A stretch of 64,000 nucleotides of DNA from Atopsyche davidsoni (taxonomy: Eukaryota > Arthropoda > Insecta > Trichoptera > Hydrobiosidae), in the NCBI GenBank assembly GCA_022113835.1, contig JAILWY010000021.1, positions 8,494,001 through 8,558,000 of the forward strand, written 5' to 3'. Position numbers and translations under genes: made by a program. Below, one piece after another: positions 10,835 to 22,244 of this stretch. Under the pieces are notes generated by a model. The model was not told where the DNA came from, searched no databases, and saw only the letters and a program-made list of their open reading frames with translations. Within the stretch, counting starts at the first letter, position 1; each line of letters starts with the position of its first letter.

Positions 10835-13489
10835 GAATGATAAAAGCGTGTTAACTGTAACTGGAAGATATTAAACGTGTTTACAATGATTATATTGAAT
10901 TGTTTAAGTTTTATGGTAAAATATAAAATTAGGTTCAATTGTGTTAAAACTAAAACTACTATGAAATCACTTAGAACAAAACATTCAACTGCACTCGAAT
11001 AAATCTTATTTTTTGTTTCATACTGAGTTTTGATGTTTGAACACATGATATATTTAATCTCTATAAAATTTTCAATTCATTTGGAAAAATGTCTATCGGA
11101 ATGTATAAAACGATTGCAAACGAGGAAAAAATAAAACATTGATTGCATGTTGAAAATGTTATTTTTGTAGGTTTTGAATAAAAACAAACGTCTTTTATTC
11201 GGTCAATATCTAAATGTTATCGTAAATACACGGATGCGGTGGTAGTTGAATACAAAACTACCCGTGCTTTCGAATGCTCACACTGCGAGCATTCCGATCA
11301 AAGCCCAGTAGAGCATTAACCGACGGGAGACATGTAAAACAGCAAGGAGGACACATTTAACAGCTCCTGGTGGCCGTTGCCAGATAAGACAGTTCCACTT
11401 TTATTGGTATGATCGCGGAGCACCCGGGAGAATGCCTTTTGTCGGGTTTACAATAAGACTCGATTGGGTTGTGAACCGGGCGCTCAGATTACGTGCTGGA
11501 GGTGGCCTAACAAATAGCCGGAATGAGGCGAGCGTTAGTGCTCCACGTCTCCACACTCCACATGCTGATGCGATGGACGCTGGAGTATTTTAAATTCTCC
11601 GAGGCTTTAAATTTTCAGGTTTATATCCACTGCAGCTGTCTTCTATCAGCTGTAAGCAAGCGTCGTTTATGGGGCCGAGAAGTGCGGGGATTCAACAAAT
11701 GTAGTGTTGCAGCTTCTTGAGATTTCTACATCTGCGCACTGTTAAAAATACATGAGACTAAATGAAACATTTATATTTAGATGTAGGGTTATTTATTTAT
11801 ATTAAAAATTCAAATGATATCCAAACGAATATTTTAGTATCATAGTAAAACGTAAGTTCGCGAAGAGCTTGTTTTAAGATAAGTATTTGTTGTAACTCAG
11901 TTGAGAAAACAAAAGTAAAGTGTTCGTACATTGGTAGCAGTCTCGTTAAACTACCATGTCTTCAATGTAATATAATTACATAAAATATGATAGTAATACG
12001 AACTGAAACAAACAACAATTAATAATCTTTGTCGGTAATATATAATTTTGGGGTACAACTTAAATACTGAACATCGATTCCAGAACAATTTCTCACCAAG
12101 GGATGATAGTTTGACAGGAAATAATGGGTAATTATGAACTTTGTGCGGTTATAGTTAAAAGTTAAGGAACAATCTTGTTTCCGTTTGCTACCTCCGGAAA
12201 GGACAAACAAAGTCCCAACTCCTAACAGACCCCCGCAGTTGCCCAAATCTGAGCGCCCCGGCGCCCGGCCGATATCAATTTGCCAGACTTATTGCGAACA
12301 AACAAGAAGCGATATAACTTCCACTACGCCAACAATTATTTAGTGCAATTTGACATTTACTGGCGAACTTTGAAAGAATGAAGGGCTCATTAGAGATCGT
12401 AGAGGAAGGACTTACGGGCGAGATAAAGATATGAATGGTTCGACTGCTCGCCCCGGGAAGAACGACGGTGCTAAACAACGCTAGAGCGAGTCTAGCAGAA
12501 AAATATTCCAACTTTAGTTACCCTAACCCATTGGACAGCATATTTTATAAAAGTTGCCATTTTCATAGAGATGTTCAAGTTGAAAATAATAAATTGTTTG
12601 ATTTTGCCAGTAAAACTGAATTCAGACTAATCGATGAATTGAAAAAAAACACGCTTGTATATGTTAACTATAAAATGCAACATGCAAGATATGACAATAA
12701 AAAATGCAAAATATTATTCACAGATTCACAATATAAGTGATTTTTATTTTTATTTGTTTGATTGTACTTAAACTCTAAATATTTAACATGAGTGGAGTGA
12801 GATATTTTGACATAATCCGTATACCAAAAATCAATACAATAATTGATAAATTCCTTCTTAAATATATAGCATTAAATTTAGATACATAAGCAACGCACAT
12901 TTATTTTATAAAAAAAACTATAATCATTGATCACAACAACAATTAAAACATTTTAAATGCTGAAATCGGGTTTAACTGAAAAGTTAAAACGAACGCGCTC
13001 AAATTCTACCAAAGTTTTAATTAAGTTCGATTATTAATTAATACAGAAAGAAATGCGTCAATTGCATTTAAAATGGATTGCGCATTTTGCATGCTATTTG
13101 ATCATCCATTATATTTACGCAAACTCACTAAAAAGTTAATCAATAATGGATTACAATTTGTGTGTCAATGAAAATATCAAACAGCTTATTGTTTAATTTG
13201 TCATTAATATGTATCTTTGATATTTTAATTAAGTATCATAGAAGTTTAATCGGCAAAATCAAAATTGTGTGCAGAAACGAAAAAGCAGTAAACGAATTTC
13301 TTGTATAAACGAAAGTGGTTTCTGGATACGGTGTGTGTAGGAATTTATTTTTGGTAGATAATTATAAGATATAAAAGTTTATTTTTTTATTCAGTTCTTT
13401 ATACATCCGCATAATAAATCTCCTGTTAAAGCTAATTTACTGAACTAACCACCGGCCTTTCTGCTTCATTTGATTGTGATCCAGATAGT
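10834..13489. other. Intergenic DNA with large islands at 11230-11720 and 12230-12530
   Basis: The 11230-11720 island is one of the longest GC-elevated stretches in the left half. It holds a CCAGATAAGACAG GATA-type site near 11380 and E-box-like CAGCTG sequences. The 12230-12530 island includes AGATAAAGATA. The open frames here (11523-11720, 12019-12246, 12275-12511, 12435-12740) overlap in opposite orientation and carry no domain I recognise. About 12950-13230 is AT-rich with TAATTA, ATTAATTAAT and AATAATGGATTA motifs. These are regulatory candidates, not genes. Confidence 0.35.
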
Positions 13490-13612
13490 CTAACAAAACA
13501 GAGTTGTTAGTGCTCCTGAGGAAGATAAATGGAGTCTTTTACCTAAAAACTATGCCTGAAGATGGCTGAGATCGATTCCGGCCAGCTGTTTACATTAAAG
13601 GATTTTAATATA
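13490..13612 (+). repeat. Dispersed repeat with CTGAAGATGGCTGAG core (family D)
   Basis: Contains CTCCTGAGGAAG near 13513 and TGCCTGAAGATGGCTGAG near 13553, then CCGGCCAGCTGTTTACA and AAAGGATTTTAATATATTA. The CTGAAGATGGC start and the GGCC-containing complement recall the hairpin core of families A-C, although the CGAAA box is not intact here. No second copy lies in the window, so its dispersed nature is inferred from familiarity with such sequences in invertebrate genomes. Confidence 0.4.
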
Positions 13613-16086
13613 TTATTCGAAAACCTACATTGAATTAAGTTTGTAAAGATACAGTAACCACACGAAACCTATGAATATCGAATGAACATCAAAGTAATTA
13701 AATTTTACACTTTATTATGAATACTTTGCGCTAAAGATATTAAGACAGAAAACAAAAAAGAGAAAGTAAAAATCATTAAGTAACTTTAAATCTGTTGTTT
13801 TTATTAATAATAAATAAATTCATACCTTACTTAAAATGAGGAGCCTATAAATTTGGAATATACTTTAATATCTTATTTGTATCTTTTTTGGTCAATACAT
13901 TACTGTAGATCAGTTTGACTGATTGATACGTAAATATAAGTTTTGAATTATATAATAAAATTTTCATAGTCTTTAGCAGCTGATTCAGTTAGCAACAAAT
14001 AATAATATTATTACGCAATTGTATTAGATATATTGAAACTCCAAAAAAAAAAATTGAAACGCAAAATTTTCGAGTAAAATACAAAGTGCTTTTTCAAATT
14101 TACTCCTCTCATTACAATAATGGGACAAACGTGCTTTCATATAAGCCGAAACTAGTTTCCATAAATAATACTTGCATCTGAATTTTTCCTATTTTTTCCA
14201 GATAATTCTATTGGCGCACAACCGAAGTGGATTGCATATGTAATAAATCAAACTGCATAATTCATAATACGATGCGAGTCGTGCAAAACAAAGGGTAACG
14301 TGTCCATTGTTATGAATAATATAATATTTAACAAATTGCAATAATTACTTTTGCCGACAATGATGTGATAGGATGGCCTTTTGTCGGTGGAGATAAAATT
14401 TGGCTCAATTAAAAATTAACTGGGATGGCGTCAATCGAAAATGACTGCGGACGTGAGAGAACGCCGCGGCGGCCGTTATAAAAAGTCATAAGCAAATTTG
14501 CATAATAATTTTTCAGACTAGTTAACATACAACGGACACAGAGGTTAAAACAGTTATATTTTTTCATAAATAAGTTATATAAAGACCCTGGATAATATAA
14601 GATAAAAATAAAAAAGTATATTAGATATAACTATCAATTATTTATTTGCATAAATATTTACACTAAATAAATCAATAATATAAAATCTCAATAGCTTCTT
14701 GTGTTACGAATATTAAAAATCTGCGAAACCAAATAAAACAACTTTTGATAAACTAATCAAAGAAAATCTTTTATTATTATCCTCGATAACACGTGCATCG
14801 TTAAAATGTGAAGCCGATAAGAGAATTATATGAGAAAATAAAAATTTCTTAACCACACGGTCCCGGAGTGTACATGAAACAATGAGTGTTTATAGTTTTT
14901 TTCAATCCTGGTTAAATAAAAAAATCGTCACTAGTTTTAAAAACATGAAAAACCTTTGTGATTTTTCTGTATAAAAACAGCCCTAACTGAAAATGTGATA
15001 TACTTTGAACATCCCTATTTATTTGCGTTCTCCTATTTATGCAGAGTTATGTGGTTATAGAATCCCAGTTCTGATTATCTGTGCTTGGATGTCTCTCGGT
15101 CATGAAATAAAAAAAACATAAATATATAAATTCAAACGTACCGTGCGAGCAAGGATCGAGTCCTGCCGCTTCCGTGGGCGGCAAGTAGGCTTTATCTAAC
15201 TCTGGAGCCCATGTCTAGGTCTGGACGTAAAACTCAACCGTTTGGCTTTTCAATTTATAAATTTATCGACGCTACACGCAAAGGTTATGGCGGCATTTAT
15301 CCCTGTTAGGAGAATTTATAGATTCAGCAGGCGATGGCTCGGATTTAAAATTTGCCGTGAAACTGACGGCCTTAACTAAAGGTCGGATGTCTGGAGATCT
15401 TTCCATAAATTGTGTAAGTACACTAAAGAAAATACCCCGAAAAAATGTATTTTCCTTGATTCATTTTGTGGTTTATAGTTGTGATTACGAAAGAATAGTT
15501 AAATATATTTTTATTTTTGTGATCTTTTGCGTTAAATGAAATAAATTGTATTTTTTTTTATAAACGGGGATTAATTTTAAGTTCATCATGATAGCTTACA
15601 GTTTAGTTGATAAATTGACTCCTTACTTCAAAATAGCTTAACGGGATTTTATTTATAACTTAATGAAAGTAAATTCTTAACATTTCTTGACATTTTTTAG
15701 TTTTAAAAAAATCTAAAATTCCGAGACACTTGTATGTGATATCTATTAAACAATTCAGAGGAGGGTTAACACAAAGTCGAGTAGATCAGCAGGGGAGAAC
15801 ACATCCATGGGGGTGTATGTACCATAAATCTCACAGTGGCCGGATTTCGGTCATGAAGAATTTGCCTTACGAATAGCTACAAAAATAAGTAGAGAAAACA
15901 AGAAATGTTTTCATTCTTTTCTGTGTTTCAGATATTTAGGTTCAATAAAGGCACATATTCTATTTTTCCAGCGAAATTAAGAAGATAAACATTTTTCTTA
16001 TAATCTATTGGCTAGTGTCTACCGCTATATTTGAAAACTGTTATTTTAATTTTGGATATTTTGAAAAGAAAACTCATGTTAATAAC

Positions 16087-16088
<2 letters not shown>
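13613..16088. other. Intergenic DNA with islands at 14340-14510, 15120-15400 and 15740-15860
   Basis: Mostly AT-rich. The 14340-14510 island ends with an ATTTGCAT octamer (14496-14503), a POU-type site, within AGCAAATTTGCATAATAAT. The 15120-15400 island is GC-elevated, with a short open frame (15357-15539) of no recognisable family. No gene is called. Confidence 0.35.

Positions 16089-16180
<92 letters not shown>
16089..16180. repeat. Long (TA)n microsatellite
   Basis: About 45 uninterrupted TA dinucleotides, the longest simple repeat in the window. It is probably length-polymorphic and prone to assembly error. The plus-strand frame across it (16015-16254) is an artefact. Confidence 0.97.
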
Positions 16181-16181
<1 letters not shown>

Positions 16182-16973
16182 GTATATTATATATTTCCGA
16201 TATCCCAGAGAAGTGGCAGTTTGGGCGGCTACATATTCTATTAGATTATTTTAGAATTTCACGTAACGGATGTGGCGAATAGAATTTTATTATTAGAGTT
16301 GGTGATGAACGGCGCAACTTTGCCCTTTGCCATAGAAAAAAATATCTGATTTTTGTCGCGAAATAAGATTTATGCGGCACTGATCTAACACTCTTTTCTT
16401 CGCAACAGAATGTGCGATTTCTATAAACTAATATTGTCACGCTCTCGTGTGCATTTACAAAAAAAAAAAAAACCACTGAAAACGAAAGTTATATTTTGTT
16501 ATTTATTGCGATAAAAAAAAGCGTCACTCTACCACTTAAAATTAAGCGCATTAGAAAATTCTACATAAATAAAAATATAGGAATAGTAGTGGTAGAATTA
16601 ATTGTGTTTGAGTATATGTTAAATATGATCAGAAAGCTTTGATAAGCGCGTATAGCAATAAACAGAAGCTCTACAGCTAAGCGAGCGATTACGATCAACA
16701 CTGTAATTCGCCGTGTCAGATAAAAGGCGCAGCAGTTTTGATGTTTGTATCCCTGGGTTATTTATTCATCCATGTTAAAATCTCTTTGAAGTATTCAGGT
16801 TTACAGTCACACGCGATTAATTATTCAAAAAATCAACCGTGTTAACCGTATCAACCAAATAACATCCTATCTTCAATAACCGCTCGCGGGTTCAGAGAGC
16901 GCTCCTTCGAGTTACATATTTGCATCATAATGCGAAAGGAGTGACGTCAGATCCGGGGGCGGCGTCGGGTGGG
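16181..16973. other. Intergenic DNA with GC island from about 16660
   Basis: AT-rich, then a GC-elevated stretch from about 16660 to 16960 leading into the CCGCACCC minisatellite. A poly-A tract lies at 16459-16471. A short minus open frame (16246-16476) has no recognised family. Confidence 0.4.
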
Positions 16974-17041
16974 CCCGCACCCCCGCAACCCCGCACCCCC
17001 GCAATCCCGCACCCCCGCAGCCCCGCAACCCCGCATCCCCG
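16974..17041. repeat. 8-bp GC-rich minisatellite
   Basis: About eight tandem units of CCCCGCAN (CCCCGCAA, CCCCGCAC, TCCCGCAC, CCCCGCAG, CCCCGCAT), followed by CCCCGGAGCTGCGG. The minus strand is G-rich with regular G4 tracts and could form G-quadruplexes. Two minus-strand frames with glycine, cysteine and arginine repeats (16912-17130, 16925-17245) are translations of this repeat, not proteins. Confidence 0.9.
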
Positions 17042-19021
17042 GAGCTGCGGATGATCGATTGAACGCTGCACTCTTTCTCGGCAGCCTTCTCGCATGGAAT
17101 AATTCTGCAATCTGCACGTCGTAAATCCAACTGAAAACATCTGGTGCCGAATGCGCCTAGTAAACCGATTTTTAGGTGTTTTACTCAAATGTTTATTTGA
17201 AACCATCGTTATGTTATTATTTCCGCTTGTGTATTGACGTAACACAAATACAGCTTGTATCCAGATAACTCAGAGTTTTTAAATTACATTACATAAAATC
17301 GGCAAAATTCTTAAAAACAACATACCGCTATTGATTTACAAAAATAGCTTACTATGCCTTGAGAGTACATGATTTTGAATTTTATTTATTTTTATTAAAT
17401 AATTACTTGTAACTCTTTTTGTATAATGCTAAATCAAAGCGAGGTTTTAATTAACAACAATACTCAATCTAGCTTCAGCCCAATGAATATCAAAACGAAT
17501 TCCAGCGCGGCTGTGATTTTTTTAAACAAATCCATCGGTCAAGTTCTTCAGTCTCTTCTTCCCCCACGGTCCACTTGGTATAACGTAACAAATTCAATTT
17601 GCAATTCAAATCGCCAACAAATTGAACATAAATCCAATTTGCATACACTAAAGCCAATCCAGTAAAAACAAAAAGGGATGAAATGCGAAAAAAATGAATT
17701 CGTCGGAATAAAAACGCCGGGAAGTTTGTACTTCCCCCACGTGTGAATAGACACTACCTTCTGGGGTAAACCTCAACAGCCTAATGACGCGTGCTGGACG
17801 GACTCTGTCACATAACAATCGATTTGATATATCGGTTAGTCCGGATTATTAGATCCCTAGCGTGAAAAACCCCCTTGATGTGTGTTTAACGGCCCTTCGT
17901 TATTTGAAGAAAAGCAGTTGTGTAAAGAAAAGTAAAGAATCTTTAAAAGAAGTTTCTTAAAAATGTTACCTGTGTGCTCGAACAAAGAAAATATTAAAAG
18001 CGTTAGAAAATAAAATGCTTTTTCAATAATAAAAAAAAAACCAGAAACAGAATATGAGGAGATTGGTTACTCACCGTTTGTTAGAGACAAATAATTTCAA
18101 AAGTTACTCGTAGATGCGTTTTTATAATCGTCACTATTCTGGTAAACGAAAAATACAAGGAATATATGCAAATACCTTCAGTGAGTGAAATCATTGAAAT
18201 CATGAAGTGAACTTATAAGAAATAAAACATTTTTTAATAATGCTTTGTCCCAGTAGCAAAAAGAGTGGTACGGAAGTTGTGGTTTTTAATAATTTAAAAT
18301 TTTTCACACAATAACATTAGTTTTAGGGAGTGTTTAAAACTAATTTTATCTATGTAAAGAGTTTCTAATGCACAAAAAAATGTTCATATTAAATATCATA
18401 CAAACAAAAATGTAATAAATTCCTTTGTATTTAAGTTATAAATTGGTATTATTGAGCAATAACATTTGTCGTAAGTAATAGTTCAAATACAGTTATTACA
18501 ATGACACAATTTATACTGTAGTCATATAAATGTATTAAAACAAAACAGGAAAGCCGTGGATTGATATAATTAAGCAGTAGTGAAATAATCAAATGCATTA
18601 ATTGCATTTCATTTCAGCTAATTAATTTTGCCAAATAAATTTGTTTAGACTAATGAGCATGTCATGTTATTTATTCTGCTGTGTGTGGAGCAGGTGTGAT
18701 GTTTGATAGCGACCATTTATACCGATGCATATTCGGAAAGTCCACAATAAATGCATTGCATGATCACGCACAAGATTAAAATATAAATTAAATGTTCATT
18801 TATAAAATATAATATATTGAATGTCACAATAAACGTGCCCAATCAAAGAGTTTAAAAAATAAGGATGATGTGAGAAATTCAAAGTAAATTTTATGAATTA
18901 AATATTTCGCTATTCTAATGCACTGAGGATAAAAACCACTTTCTTGCTGTTGAAATTTTTAATATTTTTATTGATCCAATTGATCTAATTAAAGATTTTG
19001 AAACGGTAGGGGGGCTGAGAG
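17042..19021. other. Intergenic DNA with islands at about 17540-17900 and 18590-18780
   Basis: No gene or repeat recognised. The 18590-18780 stretch is not especially GC-rich but is complex, with ATTAATTGCATTTCATTT, AGCAGGTGTGATG and GCGACCATTTATACC, motifs typical of developmental enhancers. The 17540-17900 island includes paired overlapping open frames on opposite strands without known domains. Confidence 0.3.
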
Positions 19022-19422
19022 CAAGGATGGGTCCATTTCCGAGTTTTTTGATAATTTTAGAAAATATATTGCAAAAATCTACTGCACCAATAAAAAAAAA
19101 TAAACCCCAAAAGAAACATTTCTTCCTTTACAGATTAGATAGTTTTATATGCAATCTTTTAATTCCATTAAAAAAGGATACCTAAATGCTTAGGGTTCTA
19201 GATAAGTCAGTCATAATAATCTCCAAATCCCTAAACGTCATTCGGGAAAACATATATTTATCATAATAAAAGTAAATTTATAAGAAACAAAAAAATCTTA
19301 CCCGTTCAAAAAAAAGAAATGTATCTAACTTTTGGAATTTTATTTTTATTGATTCGTGCAGTAAATTTTTCGCAAACTGTTTTTAAAAATTATCAAAAAA
19401 CTTGAAAACGAACCCATCCCTG
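19022..19422. mobile_element. Full-length CARGGATGGG-family MITE (family E, copy 2)
   Basis: The ends are inverted: CAAGGATGGGTCC at the left and the complement of CAGGGATGGGTTC at the right. The inverted arms continue for about 100 bp (AGTTTTTTGATAATTTT, TTGCAAAAAT / TTGCGAAAAAT, CTACTGCACCAAT / TTACTGCACGAAT). CAGGGATGGG ends are typical of hAT non-autonomous elements. No 8-bp target duplication survives at the ends I chose, so the boundary may be off by a few bases. Copy 1 at 621-842 lacks one arm. Confidence 0.8.
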
Positions 19423-19757
19423 GACTTTGGTTTTTTATTAAATAAATCATTTTTATAAAGTAAATGTAAATGTGAATCACAGCAGTACAGACATATTTAT
19501 GCAGAATTGTAATTAGATTGAGATAGTTAGTATTTTTACACGATTAATTCAAATATGTATTGTTGAAATAAAGTGTATTAACATAATTGTCTAATTGTAC
19601 CAGTTTTATTTTTTGTATTAATGATATGGGTAAATTTTATAATTTCTTCACGTTGAGTTTATTTTAACATGACTAGTTTCAACCAACAGACTTGGTCATT
19701 GAAACTAGTCATGTTAAAATAAACTCAACGTGAAAAAATTATAAAGAGTTACACATA

Positions 19758-20917
19758 TCTATTTTCTATATATATAAAACACAAACTCAAATACAGGCGG
19801 TTATTTGGCTGCACTAAGCTTTAAAACCATCAAACCGATGTGCCCCAAACCGGTTTCATTTGAAAGCCAATAATACTGAGGTGGTTTAAGGCTATTTAAA
19901 TTAAACAATTAATAATCAAATTCGGTCAATTAATTAAATAGATTTTCGACATTTCCCATACAAAAGTTTCAACATTTTGCGGTAGCGAATACTTTTCAAA
20001 AAAGGAACAGAAACATTTTCGCGTATATGCAGGCTGCCAACAAAAAAACACTAATCTGAATGTTTGTTAAGATTAGTATGACGTTGACGTTGTATAATGC
20101 AGGCTGCCACAACAACAAACAAAAAAACAACTCAGAACCGTCAGATCTTTTCATCACATTTACGTACAATCCTGCTTGGTCGGAAATCAAAGATTTACTA
20201 TCGCCTGGCCAGTCATCGCATCACAGACATGATCTGACAGCTAGAGTTTTCAACCAAAAACTCATGAATCTCACGATAAAAAATCATATATACGGTGAAG
20301 TGCAATGCTAGATGTATTCGATTTTAAATCGATAGTGTTATATCTGCTGAACTACCGAATCAACATGAAGATCCGATACTTTTTGAAGTTGATTGTAAGA
20401 ACATGATACACGGCCCATGCGGAGCATTGAATATGAATTCGCCTTGCATAAAAGACGGCAAATGCACGAAAAGATATCCGCGCGATTTGATTAATGAAAC
20501 TCAAACTGGTGAGGATGGATATCCGAAATACAGACGACGAAAGCCAGAAGATGGAGGGTTCACCACCACCATTAAATTAAGAAAAAAGAAACGTTGATAT
20601 TGACATTGATAACAGATGGATTGTTCTATACAGTCCAACACAGTCAAAAACATTTCAAACATATATCAATGAATTCCATTAAGTACATATGCAAATATGT
20701 TAACAAAGGCAGTGGCATGGAAGTGTTCGAGCTTTTAAATCGAAACGATGAAATCACTCAATTTCAGATGGGTCAGAACGCCGAAAAATCTTTATGTTTA
20801 CACACCTACCGAAAAAACTCACTTTATTATTTATCCGCTAGCATTAAGCTTTTTTTTTTCGAACTAATAAAAAATGTATTTTATTTAGCGTAGTAGCACG
20901 CGCTGAGTATCCGCTAG
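19758..20917 (+). mobile_element. Internally deleted Helitron
   Basis: It starts TCTATTTTCTATATATATAA directly after an A and ends CCGCTAG directly before a T, the classic Helitron ends (5' TC, 3' CTRR, A/T target). Just inside the 3' end, TAGCGTAGTAGCACGCGCTG can form the expected short hairpin. The interior has only parts of the Rep domain and no helicase, so it is a non-autonomous relic of 1160 bp. Its ends are confirmed by related empty sites (family A copies). Inserted in a foldback repeat; flanks TA and TCATTA match the uninterrupted copy. Confidence 0.93.
20060..20790 (+). pseudogene. Helitron Rep (Helitron-like N) remnant
   Basis: Three fragments of the rolling-circle replication initiator are visible. 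First (20060-20311): DLFITFTYNPAWSEI followed by RHDLTARVFNQKL. Second (20331-20597): ISAELPNQHEDPILFEV, then NMIHGPCGALNMNSPC and KDGKCTKRYPRD with YPKYRRRKPEDGGFT. Third (20594-20790): DIDNRWIV in one frame, then SIKYICKYVNKGSG in another. The stretch that should contain the catalytic HUH histidines, between fragments one and two, is deleted. Stop codons separate the pieces and the helicase half is missing, so it cannot encode an active protein. Confidence 0.92.
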
Positions 20918-20970
20918 TCATTAATAAAAAAATGGATCTTCACCAAACAAACGCCTTGTCCCTCAACAAG

Positions 20971-22244
20971 ATTATTTTTTTGTTTGTATAGTATCTGTAT
21001 ATTAGCATTGCAAAGGCATAAGGTCCGAAGGGAAGTCCGTCGTGGCGATGGCGCGGGTGACAGATGCGCTTCAGTGACGTGCTTAGGAATTAAATCTCAC
21101 CCTCCAGGGGCGGCGACTTGAGATCGGATTGCATTTGTCTAATTTAAATTGGTTACTCTTGCATGACGCTGAAAGGCCGGAACTTTCCGAAACGGCCGGA
21201 GAATCCGTCTGTCCGGCGTGACTAGAGGATGGTCTGTCATCGATCCGGCCACCTGAATGGAGGTTTGTTCATCAATGTTACAAATTGAAACTGGGAATTC
21301 AATAATATCTGGAGCTTGCGTAATCGAATAAGGCCTCTTCAATTTCCTACTGGAAATTCTGGAATAGGTGAGGCTTGATTGAATTTGCTAAAGTTTCGTA
21401 TTTGTGTACAAAAAATAGCCTGAATTAGATATATCACGATGAATGATGCTTTTTAGAACCGATTCGATTTCAGTAATTGAAAACTTTGTCAATAATTGTT
21501 TGCGGGTATATATAGTGTTTTTTTATAAATATTATTTAAATTATATACCACATGCAAACAGATTCAATTTTAGAAAAGTGAACAAAATGAATGGTCTGTC
21601 AATAAAATAATTTCATAAACTTTAACCATAAATTTCAATTAGGATATCAGTTTATTTCTTTATCGTGGTTAATTTGAAAGCAATTTAGTAAAGAAAATGA
21701 ACGCGGATTAAAATTTAATCCTCATAAACGTATCATCGAGCGATGAAAAATGACTTAAGAAAGCTTTGAATTTTCCCCAGCCTGCCACATAATAAAGCAG
21801 GCGAGCTCCGCAGAAGCGAAAATAAACTATTTTCAACGATTTTTGCAATCGAATCGGAGCACGCGCATTACCGATGTTCTTATCTCGGCGATAAGCCGCC
21901 GTGCCGCGGCACCCTCAAATTATATGGAACCAATAAAGAAAAGTCAACCGCGGCCTTTATCGGAGACATTAGACTGCGGGCAGGAATTACAGGGGCCCGA
22001 TGAGACTTATCTTCAAAGGGCCGGGAACCTTTGAGGGAATTGGCTTCTCCGCTCTGCCTCGCGCCCGCCCGGCTGGACAGGCGGGGCTCGTTCTGCAAAG
22101 GATGTGAGTTGACAAACTTGAGCAGATTGTTCAGGCCACTATTGCAAGCTTACGAGTAAAGAACTTTGACTATCCGGAATTCAAGCATACATTGAGATTA
22201 TTAGTTTTCAAATATATTTATATATATAAGATTATATTTGAAAG
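20971..22244. other. Intergenic DNA with islands at 21000-21300 and 21770-22110
   Basis: Two GC-elevated islands in AT-rich DNA. The second holds four GATA-type sites in about 135 bp: a perfect CTTATC-TCGGC-GATAAG palindrome (21879-21895), TTATCG (21957-21962) and TTATCT (22007-22012). Overlapping frames on both strands (21843-22034, 21880-22098) look random. The island is a candidate GATA-factor enhancer; this is inference from motif density. Confidence 0.4.

Larger units (their letters stand above)
19632..20970. mobile_element. Foldback repeat family A copy 2, interrupted by a Helitron
   Basis: The left portion (19632-19757) has inverted arms CTTCACGTTGAGTTTATTTT / AAAATAAACTCAACGTGAA around TAACATGACTAGTTTCAACC. 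The right portion (20918-20970) reads TCATTAATAAAAAAATGGAT then CTTCACCAAAC and CTTGTCCCTCAACAAG. Joining the two across the Helitron gives the same order as the reverse complement of 8534-8757, so they were one element before insertion. In this copy the CTGATGA box of the core is lost. Confidence 0.85.

Noticed and set aside
10756..11046. 96-codon minus frame with alternating Ile-Tyr
   Set aside because: It translates the (AT)n microsatellite and neighbouring AT-rich DNA; no domain.
14461..14475. NotI-like GCGGCGGCCG run as a CpG-island promoter
   Set aside because: Too short, with no accompanying promoter elements.
16015..16254. 79-codon plus frame with long Ile-Tyr repeat
   Set aside because: Artefact of the (TA)n microsatellite at 16089-16180.
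16912..17245. Two minus frames with Gly-Cys-Arg repeats
   Set aside because: Both are translations of the 8-bp minisatellite in different frames; no independent coding signal.
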